Origin: an uncultured Spirochaetaceae bacterium
GTDB lineage: Bacteria > Spirochaetota > Spirochaetia > Sphaerochaetales > Sphaerochaetaceae
Assembly: GCA_946410375.1 (NCBI GenBank)
Contig: CAMKAB010000018.1
Location: 1-10,019, forward strand
DNA length: 10,019 bases
Reading direction: 5' to 3'
Every line of letters starts with the position of its first letter. The first letter of the stretch is position 1. The position numbers were made by a program, and so were the translations under genes. Positions 1 to 6,726 of the stretch are shown piece after piece. The notes under the pieces were generated by a model. That model saw only the letters and a program-made list of their open reading frames with translations. It was not told where the DNA came from and did no database searches.

Positions 1-743
1 ATGATGCAGCAGATCGTGGGCAAGCCCGAAGGGGAATTTTGGGTGGAATCGGAACCCTGCGTGTACACGGAGTCGGAACACTGCGGACGTGCGGGTGCGG
101 AACCCTGCGTGCAAATTTTTTCATCTTTGTTTTTCCCGTAGCTCGGGGCAATAAAAATTCCCCAAAAGATCGCGAAAAGCGCGGGCGGGAGTTTTATCAG
201 CATTTCAGTGAACGGGGTATTTATAAAAGTTTGAATTCCGTATTGTAACTGGAGATTGTTGTTTTCAATGTAGTTCGCAGCGTACGGACCTATGGGAGTA
301 AGAGTGTATGCGGATACCGTGATAACAAGAGCCACAGAGTATAAGATTTTTCCCGGTTTAATGTTCATTTTTTCGCTGATTGAAATAATAATCGGGCAAA
401 GCATTGCGAACACAGAAGTTATGCTCGGTATGAACTGGCTTAAAAGAAAGGCGAGAAGAACATAAGAAGTCATAAGACCTCTGAAAGAGCGGCTTGCTAT
501 TTTTTGCGTAAGGCTCGTAAGCGCGGAAATACAGGAAGTTTTCACCAGTGCGGAAGAGAGTACGAACATGGACGCCATGGTAAGCGTGGTGTTGTTGCAG
601 ATAAAGCCGTACGCTTCCGAGGGGCTTATCGTCTTTAAGAGCAGCAACGCAAGTATAGCCATAAGAGACACTGTCCCCATCGGAATGCGATTCCATATAA
701 AGAGAAGCAGTGTGGTGCAGAATACAATAAGTATCGGTGTCAT
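1..743 (-). CDS. SLC13/ArsB-type anion permease, N-terminal half (runs off left edge)
   Basis: This frame is open from an ATG at 743 to the window edge (247 codons, no stop), so the gene is cut on the left. An in-frame TAA lies three codons before the ATG, which fixes the start region; no Shine-Dalgarno is visible. The product is strongly hydrophobic, with likely membrane segments near residues 2-19, 23-37, 55-69, 92-122, 133-152 and 184-200. The stretch FIPSITSVFAMLCPIII, then PGKILYSVALV and TLTPIGPYAAN, matches the re-entrant hairpin and following helix of SLC13/DASS and ArsB/NhaD permeases, which import dicarboxylates or other anions with Na+ or H+. The usual SNT motif reads SIT here, so I cannot name the substrate. 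After residue 203 the chain becomes hydrophilic and repetitive (TQGSAPAR, PQCSDSVY, TQGSDSTQ), which fits the cytoplasmic linker between the two halves. It is divergent from the barrel gene at 1078. Confidence 0.75.
   Translation of the reverse strand, partial: MTPILIVFCTTLLLFIWNRIPMGTVSLMAILALLLLKTISPSEAYGFICNNTTLTMASMFVLSSALVKTSCISALTSLTQKIASRSFRGLMTSYVLLAFLLSQFIPSITSVFAMLCPIIISISEKMNIKPGKILYSVALVITVSAYTLTPIGPYAANYIENNNLQLQYGIQTFINTPFTEMLIKLPPALFAIFWGIFIAPSYGKNKDEKICTQGSAPARPQCSDSVYTQGSDSTQNSPSGLPTICCI
50..121 (-). repeat. 24-bp tandem repeat inside the permease linker
   Basis: The block CGGAA-C-CTGCG begins at 50, 74 and 98, an exact 24-bp period of three degenerate units. On the minus strand it is read in frame as three 8-residue units (TQGSAPAR, PQCSDSVY, TQGSDSTQ). 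It lengthens the hydrophilic linker of the permease without breaking the frame. Confidence 0.7.
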
Positions 744-869
744 ATGTTTTTATTTTCGTTTTATTATTACTGTAAATTCGATTTAATTGAAAGAGCCAAA
801 CCCGACGATGTATGAAGCTTAAGAGAGAGAATTTGCCCGGTAAAGTGCAAATATCTTATTTGGTTTTTA

Positions 870-898
870 TTGTTTAACAGTAATCTTTGTGTTACATT
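870..898 (+). promoter_or_regulatory. Candidate sigma-70 promoter for the barrel-protein gene
   Basis: TTGTTT (870-875) and TACATT (893-898) are separated by 17 bp. A start near 905 would give a leader of about 170 nt containing both 37-nt repeats. The match to consensus is only moderate and no transcript data support it. Confidence 0.35.
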
Positions 899-954
899 AA
901 ACATAAAGAGAGATTTTGACTCGGAGAAAGCATCGGAATGCGTAGCCGGGTGCT

Positions 955-1065
955 CTCTGAATTGCTCTGAACAATCGAGTTGTTTTGTATAGGCAGAGGA
1001 ATTTGAAGTTTTTCCGGCAGGAACGTACCTCTGAATTGCTCTGAACAACCGAGTTGTTTTGTATA
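955..1065 (+). repeat. Two 37-nt direct repeats with a 37-nt spacer, each containing a hairpin
   Basis: 955-991 and 1029-1065 are identical except for one base (T975 against C1049). Each starts with CTCTGA-ATTG-CTCTGA and ends with GTTGTTTTGTATA. Each holds a hairpin: AACAAT-CGA-GTTGTT at 970-984 and AACAAC-CGA-GTTGTT at 1044-1058. The single difference keeps pairing in RNA (G-U for G-C). The second copy ends three bases before the ribosome-binding site of the gene at 1078, so both copies probably lie in its 5' leader. The intervening 37 nt (992-1028) is not repeated. The rest of 744-1077 holds only the candidate promoter; I see no gene there. Confidence 0.8.
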
Positions 1066-1077
1066 ACGGAGAATTGT

Positions 1078-2511
1078 ATGAAGAAAGTTTGCGTTTTTGT
1101 TTTTATTTTTGCTCTTGTTTTATCTTCGCTGTTTGCAGCATCGTACACGGTGATGACAATAGAACGTCCGGAAAGTGCGGGAAACCCCTTTTTCGGCAAT
1201 GAGAAGAAAGCGGAAGCTTATTCTTCGGAAATGAATAACGGGAATAACGGGAATTTATATAATGCGGGTCAGAAACTTGCATCGCAGGTCGGAGAGAGTG
1301 CGAATGCGGTTCACAGTTCAGCTGTGGCGAATGCGCACGAGGCTCAACAGGCTGCGGAGAAAACTTTGAAAAACGCACAGGCTGAAACGCAGAGCGCTTT
1401 GGATTCCGCAAAAGCTCAGGCGGATGATATTGTAAATAATGCGCGTACGGAGGCTCAGAGCATAGTGAGTAGTGCGCAGAAGGAAGCTCAGAGGATTATA
1501 GATAACGCTCGCATGGAAGCGGAAAGGACGATGAACAACGCTCAGAGTTCGGTTCAGAGCGGAGCGGAGAAGGTTCAGAATACTGCTCAGAATGTTGCAG
1601 GAGCGCTTAGCCAGACTGCGGAAAACGTGCAGGATGCGGCTAATGGCGCGCTTGAAGCTGCCGGGAAAACAAGTGAGTCTGCGCTGAATATCGCGGGAGA
1701 AACGCTCGGAAACGCTCAAGATGCCGCAAACGGCGCTCAGGAAAGCATAGCGGTGGGAGATGTGGGCTTCTCTCAGGGCGGCGGAGAGAACTTCTATTCC
1801 AATCCTGCGAACCCGGATGTTCCGGCTAAAAAGGGACGCTTAAAAGCGAATGCAAACGGAAAATTCAAGCTTGGCATTACTGCGGGATATACTGTTCATA
1901 ACGGAAAATACGAAACTTCCCCCACGAACGGCGGTGATAAGGAATTTGAGCTGAAGTCTGATTTCTTCTCTTTCGCTATTATGGCGAGTTATAAACTCAA
2001 TATCCCTCTTGAAATATACGGAAATGTCAGATTCGGCTTCCCGGGAAGCATTAAGATAGACGGATTGGTTCACGACAGCAAGAACCACTGGAATACGGAT
2101 AAGACAAGCACGTCGGATTATACATCTTCAAGGAGTTTCACGGCGTTCAGTTTAGGTGCGGCGTATGTGTTTGATTTGGATGATTTCAGAATTCTGGCGG
2201 GCGGCGGATTTAACTACAATGTTTTGAACAGAACGGAAGAGCACAAAAAACAGTATGCGTCCGGTTCAACCATAACCGAAAAGAAAAAGTATAATTTCTC
2301 AGGATTCGGCTTAAATCTCCATCTTGAAGGACGATATGAGCTGACTGACTATTGCGTGATTTCTCTGCTCTTCTCCCCGAGTTTGAGTTTTTCCGCAAAG
2401 TATAAGGAAGAATACAAGGAGAACGGCAAGACTGTATACGACATTTCCGAGACGGTGAGCAAGGTGAATCTCGATTACTATGTTGCGCTCGGAGCGTTGT
2501 TCAAGTTCTGA
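1078..2511 (+). CDS. Secreted outer-membrane protein: hendecad helical rod plus C-terminal beta-barrel
   Basis: 477 residues. ATG at 1078 is preferred over an upstream TTG at 1054 because GGAGA (1068-1072) is correctly spaced and because the chain then begins with a clean signal peptide (MKKVCVFVFIFALVLSSLFA, cut before ASYT). Residues about 68-225 are Ala/Gln/Glu-rich and helical, with no proline. Six consecutive 11-residue repeats of form [N/S]-A-x-x-x-x-x start at 99, 110, 121, 132, 143 and 154, and QDAANGA recurs at 185 and 214. A Pro/Gly linker (about 226-255) leads to residues 256-477, which alternate polar and hydrophobic residues in strands separated by polar loops and end in LGALFKF, the terminal aromatic typical of BAM-assembled barrels. 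Size suggests about eight strands. By inference the rod lies in the periplasm and the barrel in the outer membrane. The specific function is unknown. It appears monocistronic. Confidence 0.8.
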   Translation: MKKVCVFVFIFALVLSSLFAASYTVMTIERPESAGNPFFGNEKKAEAYSSEMNNGNNGNLYNAGQKLASQVGESANAVHSSAVANAHEAQQAAEKTLKNAQAETQSALDSAKAQADDIVNNARTEAQSIVSSAQKEAQRIIDNARMEAERTMNNAQSSVQSGAEKVQNTAQNVAGALSQTAENVQDAANGALEAAGKTSESALNIAGETLGNAQDAANGAQESIAVGDVGFSQGGGENFYSNPANPDVPAKKGRLKANANGKFKLGITAGYTVHNGKYETSPTNGGDKEFELKSDFFSFAIMASYKLNIPLEIYGNVRFGFPGSIKIDGLVHDSKNHWNTDKTSTSDYTSSRSFTAFSLGAAYVFDLDDFRILAGGGFNYNVLNRTEEHKKQYASGSTITEKKKYNFSGFGLNLHLEGRYELTDYCVISLLFSPSLSFSAKYKEEYKENGKTVYDISETVSKVNLDYYVALGALFKF

Positions 2512-2520
2512 TTTTCGCCC

Positions 2521-2577
2521 GGGGCGCGGCGAAGAATTTTCGGAAACGGAAATGTGCGTTTATGGAGGCTGCGCCCT
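2521..2577 (+). terminator. Possible stem-loop after the barrel-protein gene
   Basis: GGGCGCGGC (2522-2530) can pair with GCTGCGCCC (2568-2576) through 9 bp with one G-U. No T-run follows directly; the nearest run of seven T is at 2601-2607. It could end or stabilise the mRNA, but it is not a canonical intrinsic terminator. Confidence 0.3.
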
Positions 2578-2643
2578 GAGTTCTTTGCTTTTATTCTCGG
2601 TTTTTTTGCGAAATAAAGTAATTTAAGAGATACAGTTAGCGGT

Positions 2644-3696
2644 ATGATACAATTTTATAAACCAACATTAAAAAGAGCGGATATGTATTCCGTTCTTGAA
2701 ACGATGGCGGAGGAACGTATCGGTTCGGGGGAAAAAGAGGCGGAGCTTTGTTTCTCTTTTGCGTCCTTTTTACGGTGTAGGAAAGCGTATACTTTTAGAA
2801 CGTATACAGACGGTATTTTTCGGGCTTTGCATATTCTCGGGGTAACGAAGGACAGCGTGGTTGCGGTGTCTGCGCTTGCTCCGTATACGTATTATGCGAT
2901 TTTGAAAAAAATCGGATGTAAGGTTGTGTTTGCTGATGTTGAGGAAGAGAACGGGCTTCCCGGTTCGGAAGAGATTTTGCGAAGCGGGGCTGAGTTTTTT
3001 ATTTTGTACGATTCGGCGGCGTCTATTGCCGCGTTTTACAATAGGGATACGACGTTTTATCAGAAAACGGAATATTCGGGTGTGAAAATACTGGAAGATG
3101 TAACGGAATCGGTGGGGTCTTATATTGATAAATCGGATCTTTATGCGGGTTCTTTCGGGGATGTGGTGCTTTGCGCGATGGAGGATAACTCGGTGGTATC
3201 CTCGGCGGGCGGATGCGTGCTCGGAGTGAAGGACGTGGCGGGGCTTTCCGAATCCGATGAGGAGGACGGAAGTTTTCTTTCTTCTTACACGCGGCTTACC
3301 GATTTAAACGCTTCTCTAGCTCTTATTCAGTTGCAGAATATTGAACTTGACAGCGAAAAACGGCGTTCTATTTTGTCGGCTTATATTTCGAATTTCAAAT
3401 CTTCCGGGAGCCGCAGGTTCGGAATCAGCAGTACAGAATACACTTCCAACGGTTCCAGGTTCCCAGTTTTTATGGGTTCCAAGCCGGATGATTTCATTCT
3501 GTTTGCGAAGAAGAAGGGTGTTCCTTTGGTAAAAACGTTTGAAAATTCCATCATCGCTCATTTAGATGCAAAGTATTATCAGGAATTGCCTAAATCGGCA
3601 TCGTATTACAGCAGGACGGTTTCTTTCCCGATTTATCCTTTTTTGAGGGCGCAGGACATAGATATTATTTCAAGGACGATAGGTGCGTTGCCGTGA
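2644..3696 (+). CDS. DegT/DnrJ/EryC1-fold protein lacking the PLP lysine
   Basis: 350 residues, close to the usual 360-400 of sugar aminotransferases of this fold-type I family. Landmarks are in order: a cofactor-loop region around 48-56 (AYTFRTYTD), AALAPYT-like helix start near 77-82, VVFADVE (94-100, the family's 'vfvDid'), LEDVTESVGS (150-159, with the ring-contacting Asp at 152), AGSFGDVVL (168-176), and near the end VSFPIYPFL, the family's 'lPlyp' motif. The Schiff-base lysine should fall at residue 182, seven residues before GG (189-190), but this reads ME-DN-SVVSSAGG: Asn182 replaces Lys. It therefore probably cannot form the internal aldimine and may be a binding or scaffold protein, or a PMP-type dehydratase-like variant. 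Start ATG 2644 has only a weak upstream purine stretch; a weak promoter (TTGCGA at 2606) is possible. It lies upstream of nadK but is separated from it by a repeat and a promoter. Confidence 0.75.
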   Translation: MIQFYKPTLKRADMYSVLETMAEERIGSGEKEAELCFSFASFLRCRKAYTFRTYTDGIFRALHILGVTKDSVVAVSALAPYTYYAILKKIGCKVVFADVEEENGLPGSEEILRSGAEFFILYDSAASIAAFYNRDTTFYQKTEYSGVKILEDVTESVGSYIDKSDLYAGSFGDVVLCAMEDNSVVSSAGGCVLGVKDVAGLSESDEEDGSFLSSYTRLTDLNASLALIQLQNIELDSEKRRSILSAYISNFKSSGSRRFGISSTEYTSNGSRFPVFMGSKPDDFILFAKKKGVPLVKTFENSIIAHLDAKYYQELPKSASYYSRTVSFPIYPFLRAQDIDIISRTIGALP

Positions 3697-3807
3697 GGGT
3701 ATGCCGTGAGGGTATTGTAAAAACAAGGTGGTGAGCTGGAAACGAGGCTCGTAGGTGCGTTGCCGTGGGGGTATTGTAAAATAAGGCGGCGAGCGTGAAA
3801 CGAGGCT
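3681..3807 (+). repeat. Duplicated 3' end of the DegT-like gene (72-bp offset)
   Basis: Copy 1 (3681-3749) starts 16 bases before the end of the upstream gene and contains its TGA. Copy 2 (3753-3807) begins with the same AGGTGCGTTGCCGTG and ends with the same GAAACGAGGCT. Copy 1 has an extra 13-bp tandem duplication of GCCGTGAGGGTAT (3690-3702 and 3703-3715). In copy 2 the stop has become TGG. The repeat lies entirely between the gene end and the nadK promoter. Confidence 0.8.
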
Positions 3808-3818
3808 AATGAAAAATA

Positions 3819-3849
3819 TTTACAATATAATAATATTTTGTTATATTGT
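3819..3849 (+). promoter_or_regulatory. nadK promoter with an embedded 9-bp dyad
   Basis: TTTACA (3819-3824) and TATATT (3842-3847) are 17 bp apart, a good sigma-70-type promoter, with transcription expected near 3854. A perfect inverted repeat, ACAATATAA (3822-3830) and TTATATTGT (3841-3849), overlaps both boxes with a 10-bp gap. That placement would let a dimeric repressor occlude the promoter, although AT-rich DNA produces such dyads by chance fairly easily. Confidence 0.6.
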
Positions 3850-3885
3850 ATTATATGGATATTTTTATTTTAGAATAGGAATAAT

Positions 3886-4740
3886 ATGAAAATAAACAAA
3901 GTGGTAATACTGGCGAATCCTTCGAAAAGCGCGATTTCTTCGGCGCTTTCCGAAATGCGGGAATATTTTAAGGCTAAAGGCATAGAAACCATCACTGTGA
4001 CATTGCAAAGCACTGTTCAGGATAATCAGATTGAGATTCCGCCGGCGGATATGGCTGTGTCTCTCGGGGGAGACGGGACTGTTCTTTCGTGTTCAAGCAT
4101 ATTGAAGAAAACGAATATTCCGCTTTTTGCTGTGAATTTGGGAACATTCGGGTATCTTGCGAAGATAGCTCTTTCCGAATACAAGGATGTTTTTGAAGAG
4201 TTTGCCGGCGGAAACAGCGTGCTGGATAAGAGAATGAGGCTTAAGGCAACCGTTATGCGCGGCGGAAACGAAATATATCAGGATTCGGCTTTAAACGAGT
4301 TTTGCACAACTTCCGCTTCCCGGGCAAAACTTGCCAAGTTTACGTTGAATATAAACCGGACATACGCCGCAACGCTTCGGGGTGACGGAATAATTTTCGC
4401 TACGCCTTCCGGGTCAACTGCTTATAATTTATCTGCGGGCGGTCCGATTTTGGACGAGAGCATTTCAAGCATTATCGTGAATCCCGTCTGTCCGTTTACG
4501 CTCGGGGTGAGGCCTCTTGTGGTGTCTGAGGATTCTCATATTATGGTTGAAGTTCCGCCTCAGAATGGAGAGATGATCTTAACGTGCGACGGGCATGAGG
4601 CGCTTAAGCTTTTGCCGGGAGATAGGATTTATTTGGAAAAGAACGATTATTTTACTTATTTCGTACAGAATAAGAGGCGTAATTTCATAGAAGTTTTGCG
4701 GGATAAGCTCGGCTGGGCAAGCGGAATAAACACAAAGTAG
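3886..4740 (+). CDS. nadK: NAD kinase
   Basis: 284 residues, the normal length. The enzyme phosphorylates NAD to NADP in the cytoplasm, using ATP or polyphosphate. The defining motifs are all present: GGDGT at 61-65 with the catalytic Asp at 63, NLGTFGYL (84-91), the NE pair at 137-138 that contacts the adenosine ribose, GDGII (166-170), and the glycine-rich signature TPSGSTAYNLSAGGP (173-187). The start is ATG 3886, with AGGA at 3877-3880 five bases upstream. It has its own promoter at 3819-3849. recN follows 174 bp downstream in the same direction, a nadK-recN order common in bacteria, so both may be on one transcript. The last 40 or so bases appear to be the first unit of the degenerate repeat that fills the gap to recN. 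Confidence 0.95.
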   Translation: MKINKVVILANPSKSAISSALSEMREYFKAKGIETITVTLQSTVQDNQIEIPPADMAVSLGGDGTVLSCSSILKKTNIPLFAVNLGTFGYLAKIALSEYKDVFEEFAGGNSVLDKRMRLKATVMRGGNEIYQDSALNEFCTTSASRAKLAKFTLNINRTYAATLRGDGIIFATPSGSTAYNLSAGGPILDESISSIIVNPVCPFTLGVRPLVVSEDSHIMVEVPPQNGEMILTCDGHEALKLLPGDRIYLEKNDYFTYFVQNKRRNFIEVLRDKLGWASGINTK

Positions 4741-4914
4741 CGCAAGGTACGGCAGGACGTTCGCGGACTGGAAGGACACGACTGCGGAGAGCGGTTCCGG
4801 CTTGGAAAGGGACGCTCTATGCAGGACTTTCGCGGGATGAAAAGACCCGACTCGCTGCGGCAGGCGGTCCGGGATGAACTGCGATATGCAAAGCGTGCGG
4901 GATAGCGGAAAAGA
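4694..4914 (+). repeat. Degenerate tandem array from the nadK 3' end to the recN start (period about 64-69 bp)
   Basis: A GCGGGAT-like core recurs at 4699 (inside nadK, its codons RDKLG), 4763 (GCGGACT), 4832 and 4897, spacings of 64, 69 and 65 bp. The clearest pair is 4752-4800 and 4821-4871: both read GCAGGAC-G/T-TTCGCGG, then G-AAGAC-C-GACT, then GCGG and a GGTCCGG/GGTTCCGG end. The last unit (from about 4885, TATGCA..GCGGGAT..GGAAAAGA) supplies the purine-rich sequence just upstream of the recN ATG. No gene or clear promoter is visible in this stretch. Confidence 0.55.
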
Positions 4915-6570
4915 ATGTTAGAGAAACTTGAAATAAAGAATTTTGCATTGATTGATAATCTCTCTATAGACCTGCATAAAGGATTTAATGTAATCACGGG
5001 AGAAACAGGATCCGGTAAATCTATTATTTTAGGGGCTTTGAATCTGCTTTTAGGTGAAAAAGCCGATGTGAGCGCACTCCGCGCGGGTTCCGATTTTCTT
5101 TCCGTAACGGGGCTTTTTTCTGTTCCGCAAAATCACGAATCGGTGCCGTGGCTTATTGAAAAGGGAATAAATCCCGAGGATGAGGATGGTGCGATTCTGG
5201 TAAAGCGGATTATCAAGGCGAACGGCAGGTCTTCCGCATACATTCAGGATGAGATGGTTACCCGGTCGGAACTTGCTTATTTTGTGGACAGCCTTGTGGA
5301 TATTCACGGGCAGGGGGAACATCAAAGCTTGCTTTCTTCCGATAATCAGAGAAAAATACTTGATTCCTATACTCATAGCGGGGAAATCTCGGATAAAGTG
5401 CGTTCTTTGAGCGAGGATATTCATGAGTTGAATGAGGAAATTTCGGATATTCGGAGTAGAGCGGAAGCCATGGAGAAGAACAGGGATTATCTGAAATTCT
5501 CTTTGGATGAGATAGATGCGGCATTGATTAAAGATACGGCGGAAGACGAGAATTTGAAGGCGAAAATAAACAAGGCGTCTCAGGTTCAGAATATTTATGA
5601 AGATATGAATTATGCCGTGTCCTTTTTGAAAGACAGTAAAAAGGATTTATATAATGCGATAGGAGCGCTTTCAAAAGCGGTGAAGATAGACGGCGAGTTG
5701 GCTTCTTATAACGAACGCCTCAATTCCGCTCTTATCGAAACAGAGGACATTGCGGAAAGCATTTCATCGTATCTCGGAGATATTCATTTTTCCGAAGACG
5801 AGGTGAATGCCATGCAGGAACGCCTTTCTCTTTTGCAAAAGTTGAAGAGAAAATACGGGGGAAGCCTTGCAGGGGTGGCGGATTTTGCGGAAAAAGCCCG
5901 ATCCGAACTTGAAATGAGCGACAACCTGGACGAGGCGGTGGCCGGTTTACAGAAAAAAATCTCTGAAAAAGAGGCGGAATACTTTGAGTCGGCGCGTGCG
6001 TTGTCGGCTCTTCGTTCAAAGTCGGCCTCTGTGTTGCAAGGAAAAATAGAAAAGGTGCTCAAAGGTCTCGGAATGCCGAATGCGGTGTTTAGAATTGAGG
6101 TTTTAACGGATACTGAAAAGATTTCCGCTTTCGGTCAGGATAGCGTTTCATTCCTTTTTTGCGCTAATCCCGGAGAGGATTTGAAGGGTTTGAAAGGGGC
6201 GTCTTCTGGGGGAGAGCTTTCCAGAATAATGCTGGCGGTGAAAACGGTTCTTTCGTCTTCCGATTCAATAGAGACGCAGGTTTTTGATGAAATAGACACG
6301 GGAATCGGAGGTTCGGTGGCGTTGTCCCTGGCGTCGTGCATTAAGGAGCTTTCGGAGAAAAAACAGGTTCTTTGCGTTACTCATCTTGCCGTGCTTGCAA
6401 GTAAGGCTGATTTTCAATTTGTTGTGTCAAAAAAAGTTAAGGACGGACGGACGTTTACGGAAATCATTCAGGTGTCGGGAGACGAGCGCGTTAAGGAAAT
6501 CAGCCGGATGCTTTCGGGCGACGATTCGGAAGCGGCGCTGCGTCATGCCCGGGAAATGCTCGGCGGCTGA
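4915..6570 (+). CDS. recN: DNA repair protein RecN (SMC-like ATPase)
   Basis: 551 residues, matching the family (about 550). RecN is a cytoplasmic SMC-like ATPase recruited early to DNA double-strand breaks, where it holds DNA ends or sister chromatids together for RecA-dependent repair. Visible features: N-terminal ATPase half with LEIKNFALID and Walker A GETGSGKS (29-36); HGQGEHQSL, the family's conserved motif after the first domain; a charged, helical coiled-coil centre (about 150-380); and the C-terminal ATPase half with ABC signature SGGELSR (431-437), Walker B and D-loop VFDEIDTGIGG (456-466), and the H-loop CVTHLAVLA. The ATG at 4915 gives the standard N-terminus; the upstream purine stretch GGAAAAGA is a modest ribosome-binding site. 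No LexA box was recognised upstream. Confidence 0.95.
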   Translation: MLEKLEIKNFALIDNLSIDLHKGFNVITGETGSGKSIILGALNLLLGEKADVSALRAGSDFLSVTGLFSVPQNHESVPWLIEKGINPEDEDGAILVKRIIKANGRSSAYIQDEMVTRSELAYFVDSLVDIHGQGEHQSLLSSDNQRKILDSYTHSGEISDKVRSLSEDIHELNEEISDIRSRAEAMEKNRDYLKFSLDEIDAALIKDTAEDENLKAKINKASQVQNIYEDMNYAVSFLKDSKKDLYNAIGALSKAVKIDGELASYNERLNSALIETEDIAESISSYLGDIHFSEDEVNAMQERLSLLQKLKRKYGGSLAGVADFAEKARSELEMSDNLDEAVAGLQKKISEKEAEYFESARALSALRSKSASVLQGKIEKVLKGLGMPNAVFRIEVLTDTEKISAFGQDSVSFLFCANPGEDLKGLKGASSGGELSRIMLAVKTVLSSSDSIETQVFDEIDTGIGGSVALSLASCIKELSEKKQVLCVTHLAVLASKADFQFVVSKKVKDGRTFTEIIQVSGDERVKEISRMLSGDDSEAALRHAREMLGG

Positions 6571-6663
6571 TATGCGAGTGCATGGCGGTTGATATGTGAA
6601 ATGGTCGGTTGCTGATGTGGGAGAATGCCAGGCTACTGATGCGGGAAATGCTCGGCGGCTGAT
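6541..6663 (+). repeat. Degenerate minisatellite of the recN 3' end (about 23-bp units, each ending in TGA)
   Basis: The last 23-30 bases of recN, ending GGCGGCTGA at 6570, are followed by four more units: 6571-6592, 6593-6615, 6616-6639 and 6640-6662, of 22, 23, 24 and 23 bases. Every unit ends in TGA followed by T. The fourth downstream copy is nearly perfect: 6642-6663 equals 6550-6571 over 22 bases. The array is not in a constant frame, so it is not a missed coding extension. Confidence 0.85.
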
Positions 6664-6712
6664 GCGGCGGAATGCAACCTTGTTTCAGGTAGTATTTTTC
6701 GGTGAATTTCTG

Positions 6713-6718
6713 TATACT
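6713..6718 (+). promoter_or_regulatory. Candidate -10 box (TATACT) for a leaderless OPT transporter mRNA
   Basis: TATACT ends eight bases before the ATG at 6727, so transcription would begin at or within about two bases of the start codon. No Shine-Dalgarno is visible between the recN-derived repeat and the ATG. A convincing -35 box is missing. Confidence 0.4.
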
Positions 6719-6726
6719 TTTCGTCT

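Noticed and set aside
358..696. 112-residue minus-strand reading frame
   Set aside because: It overlaps the SLC13-like frame in another register; that frame has clear membrane-segment and family motifs while this one has none.
955..1065. A minimal CRISPR array (37-nt repeats, 37-nt spacer)
   Set aside because: Only two repeats, no cas genes in the window, and the second repeat runs directly into a gene's ribosome-binding site. A leader or duplication element fits better.
1318..1719. 133-residue minus-strand frame opposite the helical-rod gene
   Set aside because: It is an antisense shadow of the repetitive Ala/Gln-rich coding sequence, with no motif and no start signal.
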